In this document: one piece after another, positions 1-8,975 of the stretch
Layout of the letters: the number at the start of each line of letters is the position of its first letter
Numbering within the stretch: the first letter of the stretch is position 1
Source of the DNA: an uncultured Alphaproteobacteria bacterium
GTDB lineage: Bacteria; Pseudomonadota; Alphaproteobacteria; Thalassobaculales; Thalassobaculaceae
Assembly: GCA_937776645.1 (NCBI GenBank)
Contig: CALMRI010000063.1
Location: 1-50,910, forward strand
Direction: 5' to 3'
Length of the DNA: 50,910 nt
Program-made: the position numbers and the translations under genes
The notes under the pieces: generated by a model
What the model was told of the DNA's origin: nothing
Database searches by the model: none
What the model saw: only the letters and a program-made list of their open reading frames with translations

Positions 1-1
1 T

Positions 2-721
2 GGCAAAGCGGCAATGGCCGGCCGCCGCATCGCCTATGGCGGCACTCTCGGCGGGGTGATTCCGCTAGACCCGGAGGTCGATGGGTTGATCCGGGCGGCG
101 CTCGCACGCTTCGAGGGATTGGGCTGCATCGTCGAGGACGCCTGCTTCGATACCTCTGATATCCGCGACATCATCACCGGAACCAGAGGTTTTGGCATGG
201 TCGCGCGCTATGCTGACCGGTTCGACGCCCATAGCGATTTGATGACCCAGCAGCTGATCAACCAGGTAACCCCGGCGCTGGATCTTTCGGTCCGCGAGGT
301 GGTGAAATCCGAGCGTCTGCGCACCGCCTATTGGCACCGGGTACGCCGCTTCATGGAGAAATATGAGTTTATCGTCGCGCCGGTCGTTGGCGCGCCGCCG
401 TTTCGCTTGGACGAGGCCCTGCCGACCCATGTCGGCGGCAAACCGGTGGAACGGTTCCAGGATGTCTTCCTGTCGACTTACGTGTTCAGCGTCACCGGCC
501 TACCAATGGGCGCGATACCCTGTGGCTTGACCAAGAATGGTCGCCCCGTCGGAATGCAGATCATCGGCCGCCGGCTGCGCGACGATAGCGTGTTGGAAGC
601 CGCCTCCGCCTATCAAGGCGTGGCGCCGGAACTATTCCTCCGGCCGATAATCGATCTCGCAGCACTGAAACCGGTGAGCGAGGCGATGCGAACCCCGGGC
701 GTGACGATGAAGCGGGGATAG
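2..721 (+). CDS. Amidase-signature family hydrolase, C-terminal part (5' end outside window)
   Basis: The reading frame is open from base 2, with G-K-A-A before the first internal Met, so the gene starts upstream of the window. About 240 C-terminal residues are visible. The block TGLPMGAIPCGL, followed by NGRPVGMQIIGRR, is the typical C-terminal signature of amidase-signature (GatA-like) enzymes, which hydrolyse amides with a Ser-Ser-Lys triad. The triad region lies upstream and cannot be inspected. Substrate cannot be told from this half; indole-acetamide hydrolases, aryl-amidases and GatA-like proteins share the motif. It is transcribed towards the minus-strand block that follows. The family call is firm and the specificity unknown. 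Confidence 0.85.
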   Translation, partial: GKAAMAGRRIAYGGTLGGVIPLDPEVDGLIRAALARFEGLGCIVEDACFDTSDIRDIITGTRGFGMVARYADRFDAHSDLMTQQLINQVTPALDLSVREVVKSERLRTAYWHRVRRFMEKYEFIVAPVVGAPPFRLDEALPTHVGGKPVERFQDVFLSTYVFSVTGLPMGAIPCGLTKNGRPVGMQIIGRRLRDDSVLEAASAYQGVAPELFLRPIIDLAALKPVSEAMRTPGVTMKRG

Positions 722-780
722 CCGCCCCGGTCCCCCCTAGTTCAACGGCGATGACGGTATTTCGTGTTAACGCGGAGCGC

Positions 781-2106
781 CTACTCCGCCGCCGCTTTCA
801 GACCGGCGAAGTGCTGCTCCATTTCTTGGCGTGCCATAACTGTCTCGTCAGTAAGGTCAACCTCAACATCGCCCCAGCTGACCATCTGGCCGGCGGCGAT
901 CGAACGCTTAAGCGTCACCCCATGGGCCAGACCGATGGGCAGCCGGCTCTCGCGCAGCGACCTTTCCGCAGGAATCAGCTTGCCCCAGACCGTGGCGCCA
1001 CCCTCACCATCCAATACCTCGCCGGCGACAAGATTACGTTTGGCGGTCGCCGCCACATCCCCCCGAAAATCCTTGGTGGTCCCAGTCGGTCGGCCGAGCA
1101 GACCCGCTGAAAGGACCGAGACATTTAACTCCAACCCTATCAAATGGAACGGTTTGAACATTGCTGAATAGCGTCCGCTGGCGTCTGTGTTCATCCCATA
1201 CTGCCAAAAACAGCCGGCGGCATAGTCGTTTGGCGCCTCAAGAACAACATAAACTCCCCACCGCAAGTCTTTGAAAACCGGTCGACCGTCCCGTTCAAGA
1301 GAGGAGACGACTTCGACCTGTCCTTTGCATTCCAACTGCCCCCCTTCGCTGGCCGGGCGCAGCACATGGGCAAGGTCATCCATGCCGCAGGGTGGAAAGG
1401 CGAGGCCGTCGTTAGGTGGTGAGAGATCGCAGGCATTGGCGATTGCAGCCATCTCCAATCCCGATTTGGTGCCGTCTAGGAAGGAGTTGAACATCTTGCT
1501 GTTCATCCCCGCCGCCGCCGCTTCCTCGGCCGTTAGGCCGTAATGATCCCAGACCGTATCCGGGGTCGAGGCGTGATAGGCCGGCAGGTATTTGGTGCCC
1601 TTGCCAGCAGCGATCACCTCAAAGCCACATGAGCGCGCCCACTCCACCTGCTCGGTGGTCAGCGCCGGTTGATCACCATAGGCCATAGAATAGACGGTCC
1701 CCGCCGAGCGCGCTTCATGAGCCAGCAACGGCCCGGCCAGCACGTCGGCCTCGACATTGACCATGACTATATGCTTGCCGGCGGCGAAAGAGGCGCGGGC
1801 ATGCCGGATCCCGGCAGGAGGATGACCAGTCGCCTCGATTACCACGTCGACATCGTCGCGGGCGATGGCGCGGACGGCGTCATCGATGAAGTCAGTGCCG
1901 GCGATCCGCTCCTCAGTCCAACCAACGTTGCGGCAGGCGGCACGCGCCGCATCGGGCCGGAGATCGGCAATCACCGAGACCTGCAATCCCGGCGTAGTCG
2001 GCACCTGGCTGAGAAACATCGAGCCGAATTTACCCGCCCCAATCAGACAGACACGCACCGGTGCGCCAGCCGCTGCCCGTGCAGCCAACTCGGTTTGAAG
2101 ATACAT
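781..2106 (-). CDS. NAD(P)-dependent homoserine-dehydrogenase-like oxidoreductase with C-terminal SAF domain
   Basis: The protein has 441 residues. A Rossmann nucleotide-binding loop GAGKFG sits at residues 23-28, followed by a dehydrogenase-like middle part and a C-terminal SAF-type segment (about residues 355-430, with GEVLDGEGGATVWGKL and AHGVTLKRSIAAGQMV). This architecture belongs to the homoserine dehydrogenase-like/SAF family often found in sugar-acid or branched-acid catabolic loci. The exact substrate is not known. The start is supported by an AGGAG Shine-Dalgarno about 7 bases upstream of ATG. The next gene upstream on the same strand (PhyH family) is 15 bases away, so the two are probably cotranscribed. 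Confidence 0.8.
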   Translation of the reverse strand: MYLQTELAARAAAGAPVRVCLIGAGKFGSMFLSQVPTTPGLQVSVIADLRPDAARAACRNVGWTEERIAGTDFIDDAVRAIARDDVDVVIEATGHPPAGIRHARASFAAGKHIVMVNVEADVLAGPLLAHEARSAGTVYSMAYGDQPALTTEQVEWARSCGFEVIAAGKGTKYLPAYHASTPDTVWDHYGLTAEEAAAAGMNSKMFNSFLDGTKSGLEMAAIANACDLSPPNDGLAFPPCGMDDLAHVLRPASEGGQLECKGQVEVVSSLERDGRPVFKDLRWGVYVVLEAPNDYAAGCFWQYGMNTDASGRYSAMFKPFHLIGLELNVSVLSAGLLGRPTGTTKDFRGDVAATAKRNLVAGEVLDGEGGATVWGKLIPAERSLRESRLPIGLAHGVTLKRSIAAGQMVSWGDVEVDLTDETVMARQEMEQHFAGLKAAAE

Positions 2107-2121
2107 TGATCGCTCCTGGTT

Positions 2122-2925
2122 TTATTCGGCGGCGATAGCGCCGCGTTCACCCGCCAGCTGGGCTAGGCAATCGTCGTCCAGCGCCTCGATCGGCGTGAAA
2201 TCACGATGCGCGATCCATTCGGCCCGCTGGAACTTGGTGATGTGGTTATCCACCTGGCACAACGAGAGATAGACGATGGTCCGGGGCAACGGGCTGATAT
2301 TCGGTGGGCTGGCATGCACCAGCAGCGATGAGAACACCAACATACTGCCGGCCGGCCCGGTCGGGGCGACGCAGCCGCCCTCGTCACATAGCTTGGTGAC
2401 GGTCTCACGATCCAGGGTCCAGAGCGGATAGCTGGTGGTCTCCAGATCGTGCCCAGCATCGATCACGCCGCGTTTGTGACTTTTCGGCAAAAACAATAGC
2501 GGCCCATTGGCGGCCGTCACATCGTCAAGGAACACCGCGATATTCATAGCCTTAGGCTCCGGCATCCCGTCATCCCGGTGCCAGACACCAAAATCCTGGT
2601 GCCATTGCCAAACCTCGCCATCGAAAGCTGCTTTGGCGTTGATTTTGTACTGATGCATGTAGAGCCGCTCGCCGATCAGTTGCTCCACCGGTTTGATCAA
2701 CCGGGGATGCGCGCCAAGCCGGCGATGCGCCTCGTCATAGGTATGAGCGGCGAAGGCGGTGCGCGGGACACCCGAGGATTCCCGCCAGACTTCCTGACGT
2801 TCAGTGGCGTAAATTTCCGCCGCCGCGTCGTTCAGAACCTTGACCTCTTGCGGTGTGAAATAGGACGGCATGAACAAGAAACCCTGCTCATCAAACTGCT
2901 TCAGCTGCTGATCGGTCAATTGCAT
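2122..2925 (-). CDS. Phytanoyl-CoA dioxygenase (PhyH) family, ectoine-hydroxylase-like Fe(II)/2-oxoglutarate oxygenase
   Basis: The protein has 267 residues. It contains the iron-binding H-x-D pair (H109, D111) in WHQDFGVWHRDDGMP, the distal His (H204) and the 2-oxoglutarate-binding Arg (R215) in LLVHASPPNISPLPR. The block around the iron site and the following GPLLFLPKSHK resemble EctD (ectoine 5-hydroxylase) more than generic PhyH members. No ectABC genes lie nearby, so the substrate need not be ectoine; a proline-, taurine- or other small-molecule hydroxylase is possible. The start has AAGGAG 7 bases upstream. It is cotranscribed with the SAF-domain dehydrogenase downstream. Family is certain; function is not. 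Confidence 0.85.
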   Translation of the reverse strand: MQLTDQQLKQFDEQGFLFMPSYFTPQEVKVLNDAAAEIYATERQEVWRESSGVPRTAFAAHTYDEAHRRLGAHPRLIKPVEQLIGERLYMHQYKINAKAAFDGEVWQWHQDFGVWHRDDGMPEPKAMNIAVFLDDVTAANGPLLFLPKSHKRGVIDAGHDLETTSYPLWTLDRETVTKLCDEGGCVAPTGPAGSMLVFSSLLVHASPPNISPLPRTIVYLSLCQVDNHITKFQRAEWIAHRDFTPIEALDDDCLAQLAGERGAIAAE

Positions 2926-3076
2926 GACGTACTCCTTGCCCGGGGTCGGCTATCGTGACTGCAAATGGCCAAGAAAACGCGGAAAGACTGACAAGTCAAT
3001 CCCGCAAAGACGTCCGGTGAAACGCGAGAGAACGTCGCGTCAAAACCGCGCGGCGCACGGTAGATACGAGCCGTTG

Positions 3077-4735
3077 TCAGACCTCGACCCGTTCCCCCGT
3101 CAGCACGAAGCCTTCATAGCCCTTTGCCACCACCTCCTGGCATTTTTTAGTATAGGCCTGAACGCCGCCGACATAGGGCATGAAGATCTGCGGCTTGCCA
3201 GGAATATTCACCCCCATGTACCAGGAATTTGCCAATGGGTAGAGTGTCTTATCGGCAACCTCCTTGACGTGGCGAACCCACTCTTCTTGTGACTGCTCAG
3301 TCGCGTCGATCCGCCGAGCACCGGCGGCCTTCATATGAGCTAGGCAATCGGCGATCCAGTTAGCATGCCACTCGATCGACAGGATCATCTGGCTTTTCAC
3401 CCCCGGGCTCTGCGGTCCAGTAATCATGAACATATTCGGCAAACCGGCGACCATCACCCCAAGATAGGTCCGAGGTCCGCCTTCCCACTGGACTTCCAAG
3501 GTAGTCCCACCCTCAACCCGGATGTCGATCTCGCGCATGGCTCCGGTCATGGCATCGAAGCCGGTGGCGAAGACGATCGCGTCGAACTCAAACTCAGCAT
3601 CCGTTGTGCGCATTCCGATTGGCGTGATCTCCTGGATTGGCGCCTTGCGGGCATCAACCAAATCGACGTTGTCTTGGTTGTAGATCTCGTAATATTGGGA
3701 ATCGAGGATCAGCCGTTTGGTACCGATCGGATGATTGTTCGGGCACAACAATTCAGCCGTCTTCGGGTCTGCCACCGTGGCGCGGATCTTCTCGCGAACA
3801 AATTCCGAGGCGGTGTCGTTGGATGCTTTGTTGGTCAGCAAATCATTATAGGCGAAAAGATAGCTGATGCTGCCGCCTTCCCCCCATTTCGCCTCATAGG
3901 TCTCCTGGCGCTCCTCTGGCGTTACCTCCAACGCGGACTTCGCCGGCGGCGGATAGCCCGCGATGCCGAACGGTGTGTCGTAGGCAGCTTTGCGGCGCTC
4001 CGGGTATTCGGCCTTATGCTGGCGTTCTTTGTTCGGATCGAGAGGGGCGTTGCGGGCCGGTAGACTGAAATTCGCAGTGCGCTGGAACACTGTCAGATGC
4101 TTCGCCTGGCCGGCGATATGCGGCATCATCTGCACACCCGAGGACCCGGTGCCGATGACACCAACCCGCAGGCCGGTGAAATCCACACCCTCTTTTGGCC
4201 ACAACCCGGTGTGATACCACTTGCCCTTGAAGTCATCGAGGCCGGGGAAGTCCGGCTTGCGTGGGGTCGAGAGGTTACCCGTCGCCATGATGCAGGCAGG
4301 TGCCGTCACCTCCTCACCAGCCTCGGTGGTGATCGTCCAGAGCGTCGCCGCCTCGCTGAACACCGCTGACTTGATCCGGGTGTTCAGTTGCACGTCACGC
4401 AGTAGGTCGAACCGCTCAGCCACATGGTTGATATATTTGAGGATTTCCGGTTGGGTGCCATAACGCTCCGGCCAGACCCATTCCTGCTGTAGATCGTCAT
4501 CGAAAGCATAAGAATATTCCATGCTCTCGACATCGCAGCGGCAGCCTGGATAGCGGTTCCAGAACCAGGTCCCGCCGACCCCGTCACCAGCCTCGTAGGC
4601 ACGCACCTTGAGGCCCTGCTTGCGCAGCCGGTAGATCGAATAAAGACCTGCCAGGCCACCGCCGACGATGATGACGTCGAGATCGGGTTTAACGTTCGAT
4701 GCGGATCGGCCGGTCTCGGTCGCTGCGTCGGGCAT
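3077..4735 (-). CDS. Baeyer-Villiger flavin monooxygenase (cyclohexanone monooxygenase type)
   Basis: The 552-residue protein has the full type I Baeyer-Villiger layout: an FAD Rossmann loop GGGLAG at 25-30, the conserved RYPGCRCDVES stretch at about 61-71, the class fingerprint F-x-G-x-x-x-H-x-x-x-W-P at 169-180 (FKGKWYHTGLWP), and an NADPH Rossmann loop GTGSSG at 195-200. Such enzymes insert one oxygen atom from O2 next to a ketone, giving an ester or lactone. Length matches the family (about 540-560). A GGAG sits 7-8 bases before the ATG. It is flanked by 118- and 150-base gaps, so it may be its own transcript. A ring or terpenoid ketone is a likely but unproven substrate. Confidence 0.92.
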   Translation of the reverse strand: MPDAATETGRSASNVKPDLDVIIVGGGLAGLYSIYRLRKQGLKVRAYEAGDGVGGTWFWNRYPGCRCDVESMEYSYAFDDDLQQEWVWPERYGTQPEILKYINHVAERFDLLRDVQLNTRIKSAVFSEAATLWTITTEAGEEVTAPACIMATGNLSTPRKPDFPGLDDFKGKWYHTGLWPKEGVDFTGLRVGVIGTGSSGVQMMPHIAGQAKHLTVFQRTANFSLPARNAPLDPNKERQHKAEYPERRKAAYDTPFGIAGYPPPAKSALEVTPEERQETYEAKWGEGGSISYLFAYNDLLTNKASNDTASEFVREKIRATVADPKTAELLCPNNHPIGTKRLILDSQYYEIYNQDNVDLVDARKAPIQEITPIGMRTTDAEFEFDAIVFATGFDAMTGAMREIDIRVEGGTTLEVQWEGGPRTYLGVMVAGLPNMFMITGPQSPGVKSQMILSIEWHANWIADCLAHMKAAGARRIDATEQSQEEWVRHVKEVADKTLYPLANSWYMGVNIPGKPQIFMPYVGGVQAYTKKCQEVVAKGYEGFVLTGERVEV

Positions 4736-4854
4736 GGCGTGCTCCAGTCAGGCTTTGGCGTATCACTTACCAACGATACTCAGATATTACGCCCGTCGAC
4801 GCCATCGACAGCTCCGATTAGAGCGTAAAAATCACCAGCGTGTAGCGAACAGGC

Positions 4855-5172
4855 TCAATGTCCCTTGTGACTCTCCTGGAAAGCCTGCTTCTGTTCCGCC
4901 GTCGGCTCGACCTGGAACTGGCTCTTCCACTGTGAATACGGCATGCCGTAGACAATCTCGCGCGCCGTTTCGTAGTCGAGTTCCTGGCCTTTTTCCTCGG
5001 CGGCGGCCCGGTACCATTTCGACAAACAATTCCGGCAAAACCCGGCCAGGTTCATAAGGTCGATATTCTGCACGTCCTTGCGTTCGTTCAAATGCGCGAC
5101 CAAGCGCCGAAAGGCGGCAGCTTCCAGTTCCAGTCGAGTTTGGTCGTCGAATTTTTCTGATGGATTGCTCAT
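4855..5172 (-). CDS. DUF1244 family protein
   Basis: This 105-residue soluble protein belongs to the DUF1244 family, common in alpha- and gammaproteobacteria. The family core is visible as NLAGFCRNCLSKWYR with a C-x-x-C pair (C46, C49), followed by the MPYSQWKSQFQ region. A structural genomics model of the family exists but no biochemical role is established. A GGGAG Shine-Dalgarno stands before the ATG. It is a single-gene unit between the monooxygenase and the N-formylglutamate amidohydrolase-like gene. The last residues are charged and His-rich. Family assignment is confident, function unknown. Confidence 0.85.
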   Translation of the reverse strand: MSNPSEKFDDQTRLELEAAAFRRLVAHLNERKDVQNIDLMNLAGFCRNCLSKWYRAAAEEKGQELDYETAREIVYGMPYSQWKSQFQVEPTAEQKQAFQESHKGH

Positions 5173-5257
5173 GTGTCGGCTCCCGTGGGGTGCGTTCGAT
5201 CAGCCTCTATTTTGGGTCTCGGAGGGCAAAAGTAAACCATCAAGGGCCTCGCGCGCT

Positions 5258-6046
5258 TCACACAACCGGTCGTCCTTCCCAAGGGCGTGCCGCTAGCACC
5301 CGCTCCAACGCGTTACCGAAACGCCCGGCCCATTCCTCAGCGCCGGCCTGAAACTCGATCCGGTCCTGGCGAAACTCTACCCCGATCGAAATCAGCTTCA
5401 TGGGGGCGACATGGTAATCAACGGTATAGCCGGCCGGGTCGCTGCCAGAATAGGGTTGGTTATCACCAACAGCGATCGCCGGGTCGGTTGCCAGCGCCTC
5501 GATCAGCGGCTGCGCCAACCGCTGATCATCCTTCCAGAGAATACCAATATCCCACGGCCGGAACGCCCCGGCGATGATCGGCGTAAAGCTGTGCAGGGCG
5601 ATGATCAGCGGCCCGGCGTCTCCATCCCTGGCGCGCATCGCCTGGATACGCGCCCCGATGGCGGCGTGATAAGGGTGGAAGATCGCCTGCTCGCGGGCCT
5701 TGCGGTGGGCAGCGGAAACCGCCGCGTTCGCCGGTACAAGCGTTCCATCGGAGACTGGCGGGATTGACCCGATGGCGCCGGGATGGCGGTTGCAGTCGAT
5801 CACCAGGCGCGAATAGTTGGAGATCACCAGCGGCGCATCGAACCGATTCGCCAGGATCTTAGCGACCGCGTCGATCCCGATGTCATAGGCCGCGTGCCGC
5901 CGCATCTCATGGGCCGCAACCCCAAGCCCATCGAGCAGCGCCGGCACCGCAACCCCATTGTGATCAGAGGTGAACAGCACCGAGGCCGCGCCGTCTGGAT
6001 TGCTTTCGGTAAAAGGCGGCGGATCATCAGGGCCGAGTAAAGGCAT
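5258..6046 (-). CDS. N-formylglutamate amidohydrolase family protein
   Basis: The protein has 262 residues. Family motifs are TSDHNGVAVP near residue 27, NYSRLVIDCNRHPG near 98 (an Arg/Asp/Asn/Arg surface) and ALHSFTP near 150, the hallmarks of the FGase fold. Members hydrolyse N-formyl-L-glutamate in histidine degradation, but this shorter branch often stands apart from hut genes, as it does here, so the true substrate may differ. The start has GGAGG about 7 bases upstream. No hut genes are in the window. Confidence 0.82.
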   Translation of the reverse strand: MPLLGPDDPPPFTESNPDGAASVLFTSDHNGVAVPALLDGLGVAAHEMRRHAAYDIGIDAVAKILANRFDAPLVISNYSRLVIDCNRHPGAIGSIPPVSDGTLVPANAAVSAAHRKAREQAIFHPYHAAIGARIQAMRARDGDAGPLIIALHSFTPIIAGAFRPWDIGILWKDDQRLAQPLIEALATDPAIAVGDNQPYSGSDPAGYTVDYHVAPMKLISIGVEFRQDRIEFQAGAEEWAGRFGNALERVLAARPWEGRPVV

Positions 6047-6112
6047 GCGCTAGCCTCCGGGGCGGTCGCGAGAGTGATTTAGGCTGGTCAAACCGGGGAA
6101 TGCCCCTGCGCC

Positions 6113-7621
6113 TTAAGCCGGCACCTTCGCCCCGAGGCCAAGCTGCGCCCGGCGGCGAAGCCAGGGACTGGGGCGATAGCGGTCGTCGCCGGTAATCTCC
6201 TGCATCGTTGCCATGATCCGATAGGCCAGCGGCGGGCCCAGATCATCGATGATCTCCAGCGGCCCCAACGGGTAATTCAGCCCGAGCCGCATGGCGAGAT
6301 CAATATCGTCCGGCGTGGCGAGTTGGATCTGCGCCATTTCGCAGCCCAGATTGCCGATCATCGCCCGCATCCGCTGAGCGATAAAGCCGGGCGAGTCCTT
6401 AATCGCCACCACGGCGCGGCCATTCGCGGAGATACGGCCGGCGACCGCATCACGCGCCGCTGGATCGGCGCCGGGCGGTGTCATGATCGTTGCCCGCTTG
6501 GAAAGGTCGCCGGTTGGATCGATCGCCACCAGGCGGCGATAGTCGACACCGGTACGCGCCGCGAAAGTCGAGCAATCCTCGCCATAAAGCGCCGCGACGA
6601 TCGGGCTGGCGCCGTCATCAGTTTCAGCCATTGCCGCTCCAGCGAGAAGGTCGGAGAAGATCTCCGTGGCCTCGGCAACGAACACTCTTTCGGCGGGCGC
6701 CGCGTCGGTTAGGAAGTCCGGGCTTGGCGGATCAATGACCTTACCAGCCTGGTCATAACGGTAATTGCCTTGCCCGGTCTTGCGGCCAAAGCGCCCGGCG
6801 TCATACAGCGACTTGTGGAACGGCACCGTGCGAATTCTGGGATCATAGGAGTTCTGCTGATGCATGATCAGCGAGGCCGGATAGTTCACGTCAACACCGG
6901 TCAGGTCCATCAACTCGAACGGCCCCATTCGGAAATGAGCGCAATCCCGCATCACCGCATCAACCTGGGTCTGCACCGCCACGCCCTCGTGAAGGATGTG
7001 CAGCGCCTCGGTGGTGAAAGCCCGGCCGCCGGTATTCACCAGAAAGCCGGGATGGTCGCGAACCACGACTGGGGTGCGCCCCATACGCTCGCCGAGCTTG
7101 GTCAGCCCGTCGATCACCCATTCCTCGGTGGAGGGGCCGCGGATGACCTCGACCAGCCGCATCAGCGGCACCGGGTTGAAGAAGTGCAGGCCGGCGAACC
7201 GGGTCTGGTGGGCGCATTGCCGGCCAAGCGAACTGATCGGCAAGGACGAGGTGTTTGACGCGATGATGCACTCAGTCGAGACGTGCTTTTCAAGCTCACC
7301 ATAAACCGCGTGCTTGACCTCGAGGTCCTCGAACACCGCCTCGATCACCGCATGGCACGGCGCGAAGGCGTCGAAACCCTCGGCGACCGTTAGCTTTGAT
7401 TTCATCGCCGCGACGGCGTCCACCTCCAGACGGCCGCGTTCGGCCGACCGGTCCAGGCGCTCGTACACCTTGGCCGCCCCGGCGGCGGCGGCGCCAGGTT
7501 GGACGTCAATTAAGACCACCGCCATGCCGCCTTGCAACGACACTTGAACGATACCCTGGCCCATCGCCCCAGCACCGACCACGCCAACGATCAGATCATC
7601 CCGCCCCGCGTCAAAGACCAT
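6113..7621 (-). CDS. paaH: 3-hydroxyacyl-CoA dehydrogenase (3-hydroxyadipyl/3-hydroxybutyryl-CoA type, PaaH-like)
   Basis: The protein has 502 residues. An NAD-binding GAGAMG lies at 16-21, the catalytic His in FAGLHFFNPVPLM is H146, and two 3HCDH C-terminal domains follow; the second has LGLNYPLGPLEI near residue 455. Duplicated C-terminal domains and a length near 500 fit PaaH, which oxidises 3-hydroxyadipyl-CoA to 3-oxoadipyl-CoA in aerobic phenylacetate degradation. Its start lies 3 bases after the stop of the 3-oxoadipyl-CoA thiolase gene, so the pair is an operon carrying the last two steps of that path. Other paa genes are not in the window, so a general beta-oxidation role is possible. 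Confidence 0.82.
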   Translation of the reverse strand: MVFDAGRDDLIVGVVGAGAMGQGIVQVSLQGGMAVVLIDVQPGAAAAGAAKVYERLDRSAERGRLEVDAVAAMKSKLTVAEGFDAFAPCHAVIEAVFEDLEVKHAVYGELEKHVSTECIIASNTSSLPISSLGRQCAHQTRFAGLHFFNPVPLMRLVEVIRGPSTEEWVIDGLTKLGERMGRTPVVVRDHPGFLVNTGGRAFTTEALHILHEGVAVQTQVDAVMRDCAHFRMGPFELMDLTGVDVNYPASLIMHQQNSYDPRIRTVPFHKSLYDAGRFGRKTGQGNYRYDQAGKVIDPPSPDFLTDAAPAERVFVAEATEIFSDLLAGAAMAETDDGASPIVAALYGEDCSTFAARTGVDYRRLVAIDPTGDLSKRATIMTPPGADPAARDAVAGRISANGRAVVAIKDSPGFIAQRMRAMIGNLGCEMAQIQLATPDDIDLAMRLGLNYPLGPLEIIDDLGPPLAYRIMATMQEITGDDRYRPSPWLRRRAQLGLGAKVPA

Positions 7622-7624
7622 GCG

Positions 7625-8833
7625 TCAGACCCGCTCGATGATCGTTGCCATGCCCTGGCCGACGCCAATGCACAAGGTGCAGAGCGCGTACCGCCCGCCG
7701 GTATCTTCAAGCTCCTGGGTCGCGGTCATGATCAATCGTGCCCCCGACGCGCCCAGGGGATGGCCAAAGGCAATGGCGCCACCATTCGGATTCACCCGTG
7801 GATCGTCATCGTCCAAACCAAGCTCACGCATGGTGGCTAGCGCCTGACTGGCGAATGCCTCGTTCAGCTCAATCACGTCCATGTCGGCGATCGTCAGGCC
7901 AGCCCTCTCCAGTACCTTTTGTGAGGCCGGTGCCGGACCAATTCCCATGACCTTTGGCTCTACGCCGGCGGTAGCGCAGGCGACGATGCGGGCGCGGATT
8001 TTCAAACCGTGTTTTTTCGCCGCTTCCTCACTGGCGATAATCATCGCGGCCGAGCCGTCATTTACGCCACTGGCATTACCAGCGGTCACGCTCCCGCCTT
8101 CCTTGCGGAACGGGGTCGGCAGTTTGGCAAGCGCTTCAATCGTTGTCTCGGGCCTTGGGTGTTCGTCGGTGTCGACCACGGTGACAGCACCCTTGCGGCC
8201 CTTGATCTCGACCGCCACAATTTCCTTGGCCATGCGACCGCTAACAATCGCCTTGCCGGCTTTTTGCTGGCTACGCAGTGCGAAGGCGTCCTGGTCTTCG
8301 CGACGGACTTGGTATTTTTCCGCAACGTTTTCCCCGGTCTCCGGCATCGAATCAGAACCGTACTGGGCTTCCATCTTCGGATTGACAAAACGCCAACCGA
8401 TCGTCGTGTCATAGACCTCCGCGGTCCGGGCGAAAGCGGTTTCGGCCTTGGCCATCACGAAAGGCGCGCGGCTCATACTCTCGCTGCCGCCAGCGATGTA
8501 GAGCGAGCCCTCGTTGGAACGGATCGCCCGTGCAGCTGCGTTCACCGCTTCCATGCCCGAGGCGCAAAGCCGGTTCACCGTGGCGCCCGGCACCTCAGGC
8601 GGAATCCCCGCCAGCAACAGTGCCATCCGCGCGACATTGCGGTTATCTTCACCGGCCTGATTGACGCAACCGTAATAGACGTCGTCAACCTGGCTCCAAT
8701 CCATGTTCGGCGTCCGCTTCATAAGCTCGGTCAAGGGCAACGCCGCGAGATCGTCGGCGCGAACCTTGGACAACGAACCACCATAGCGGCCGATCGGCGT
8801 GCGAACCGCGTCACACACAAAGGCTTCGGTCAT
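7625..8833 (-). CDS. pcaF: Acetyl-CoA acyltransferase, 3-oxoadipyl-CoA thiolase type
   Basis: The protein has 402 residues and is a complete degradative thiolase. The acyl-accepting Cys is C90 ([11 protein letters not shown]), the His of the GHP motif is H358 ([10 protein letters not shown]) and the second active-site Cys is C388 (LCIGVGQG). The N-terminal [13 protein letters not shown] and the block [14 protein letters not shown] at 141-154 are characteristic of PcaF/PaaJ 3-oxoadipyl-CoA thiolases, which give succinyl-CoA and acetyl-CoA. A GGGAG precedes the ATG. It is the first gene of a two-gene operon with the 3-hydroxyacyl-CoA dehydrogenase. paaJ and pcaF cannot be told apart without the rest of the pathway. 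Confidence 0.9.
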   Translation of the reverse strand: MTEAFVCDAVRTPIGRYGGSLSKVRADDLAALPLTELMKRTPNMDWSQVDDVYYGCVNQAGEDNRNVARMALLLAGIPPEVPGATVNRLCASGMEAVNAAARAIRSNEGSLYIAGGSESMSRAPFVMAKAETAFARTAEVYDTTIGWRFVNPKMEAQYGSDSMPETGENVAEKYQVRREDQDAFALRSQQKAGKAIVSGRMAKEIVAVEIKGRKGAVTVVDTDEHPRPETTIEALAKLPTPFRKEGGSVTAGNASGVNDGSAAMIIASEEAAKKHGLKIRARIVACATAGVEPKVMGIGPAPASQKVLERAGLTIADMDVIELNEAFASQALATMRELGLDDDDPRVNPNGGAIAFGHPLGASGARLIMTATQELEDTGGRYALCTLCIGVGQGMATIIERV

Positions 8834-8975
8834 GTCACTCTCCCTCGGATATCAGCGCGGAGCCGTCAGCGGCCCGTAAATTCATTATTGAATCCAACTT
8901 TGCACAGCCCGCCGGGGCGGTCAAACACCACCCCGCGGGTTGCATACAGCATCAGATCGGTGAAGCTTCCGGCCC

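Noticed and set aside
3365..4063. Antisense open frame opposite the Baeyer-Villiger monooxygenase
   Set aside because: A shadow of a GC-rich gene; His/Arg/Gly-rich with no domain or ribosome-binding site.
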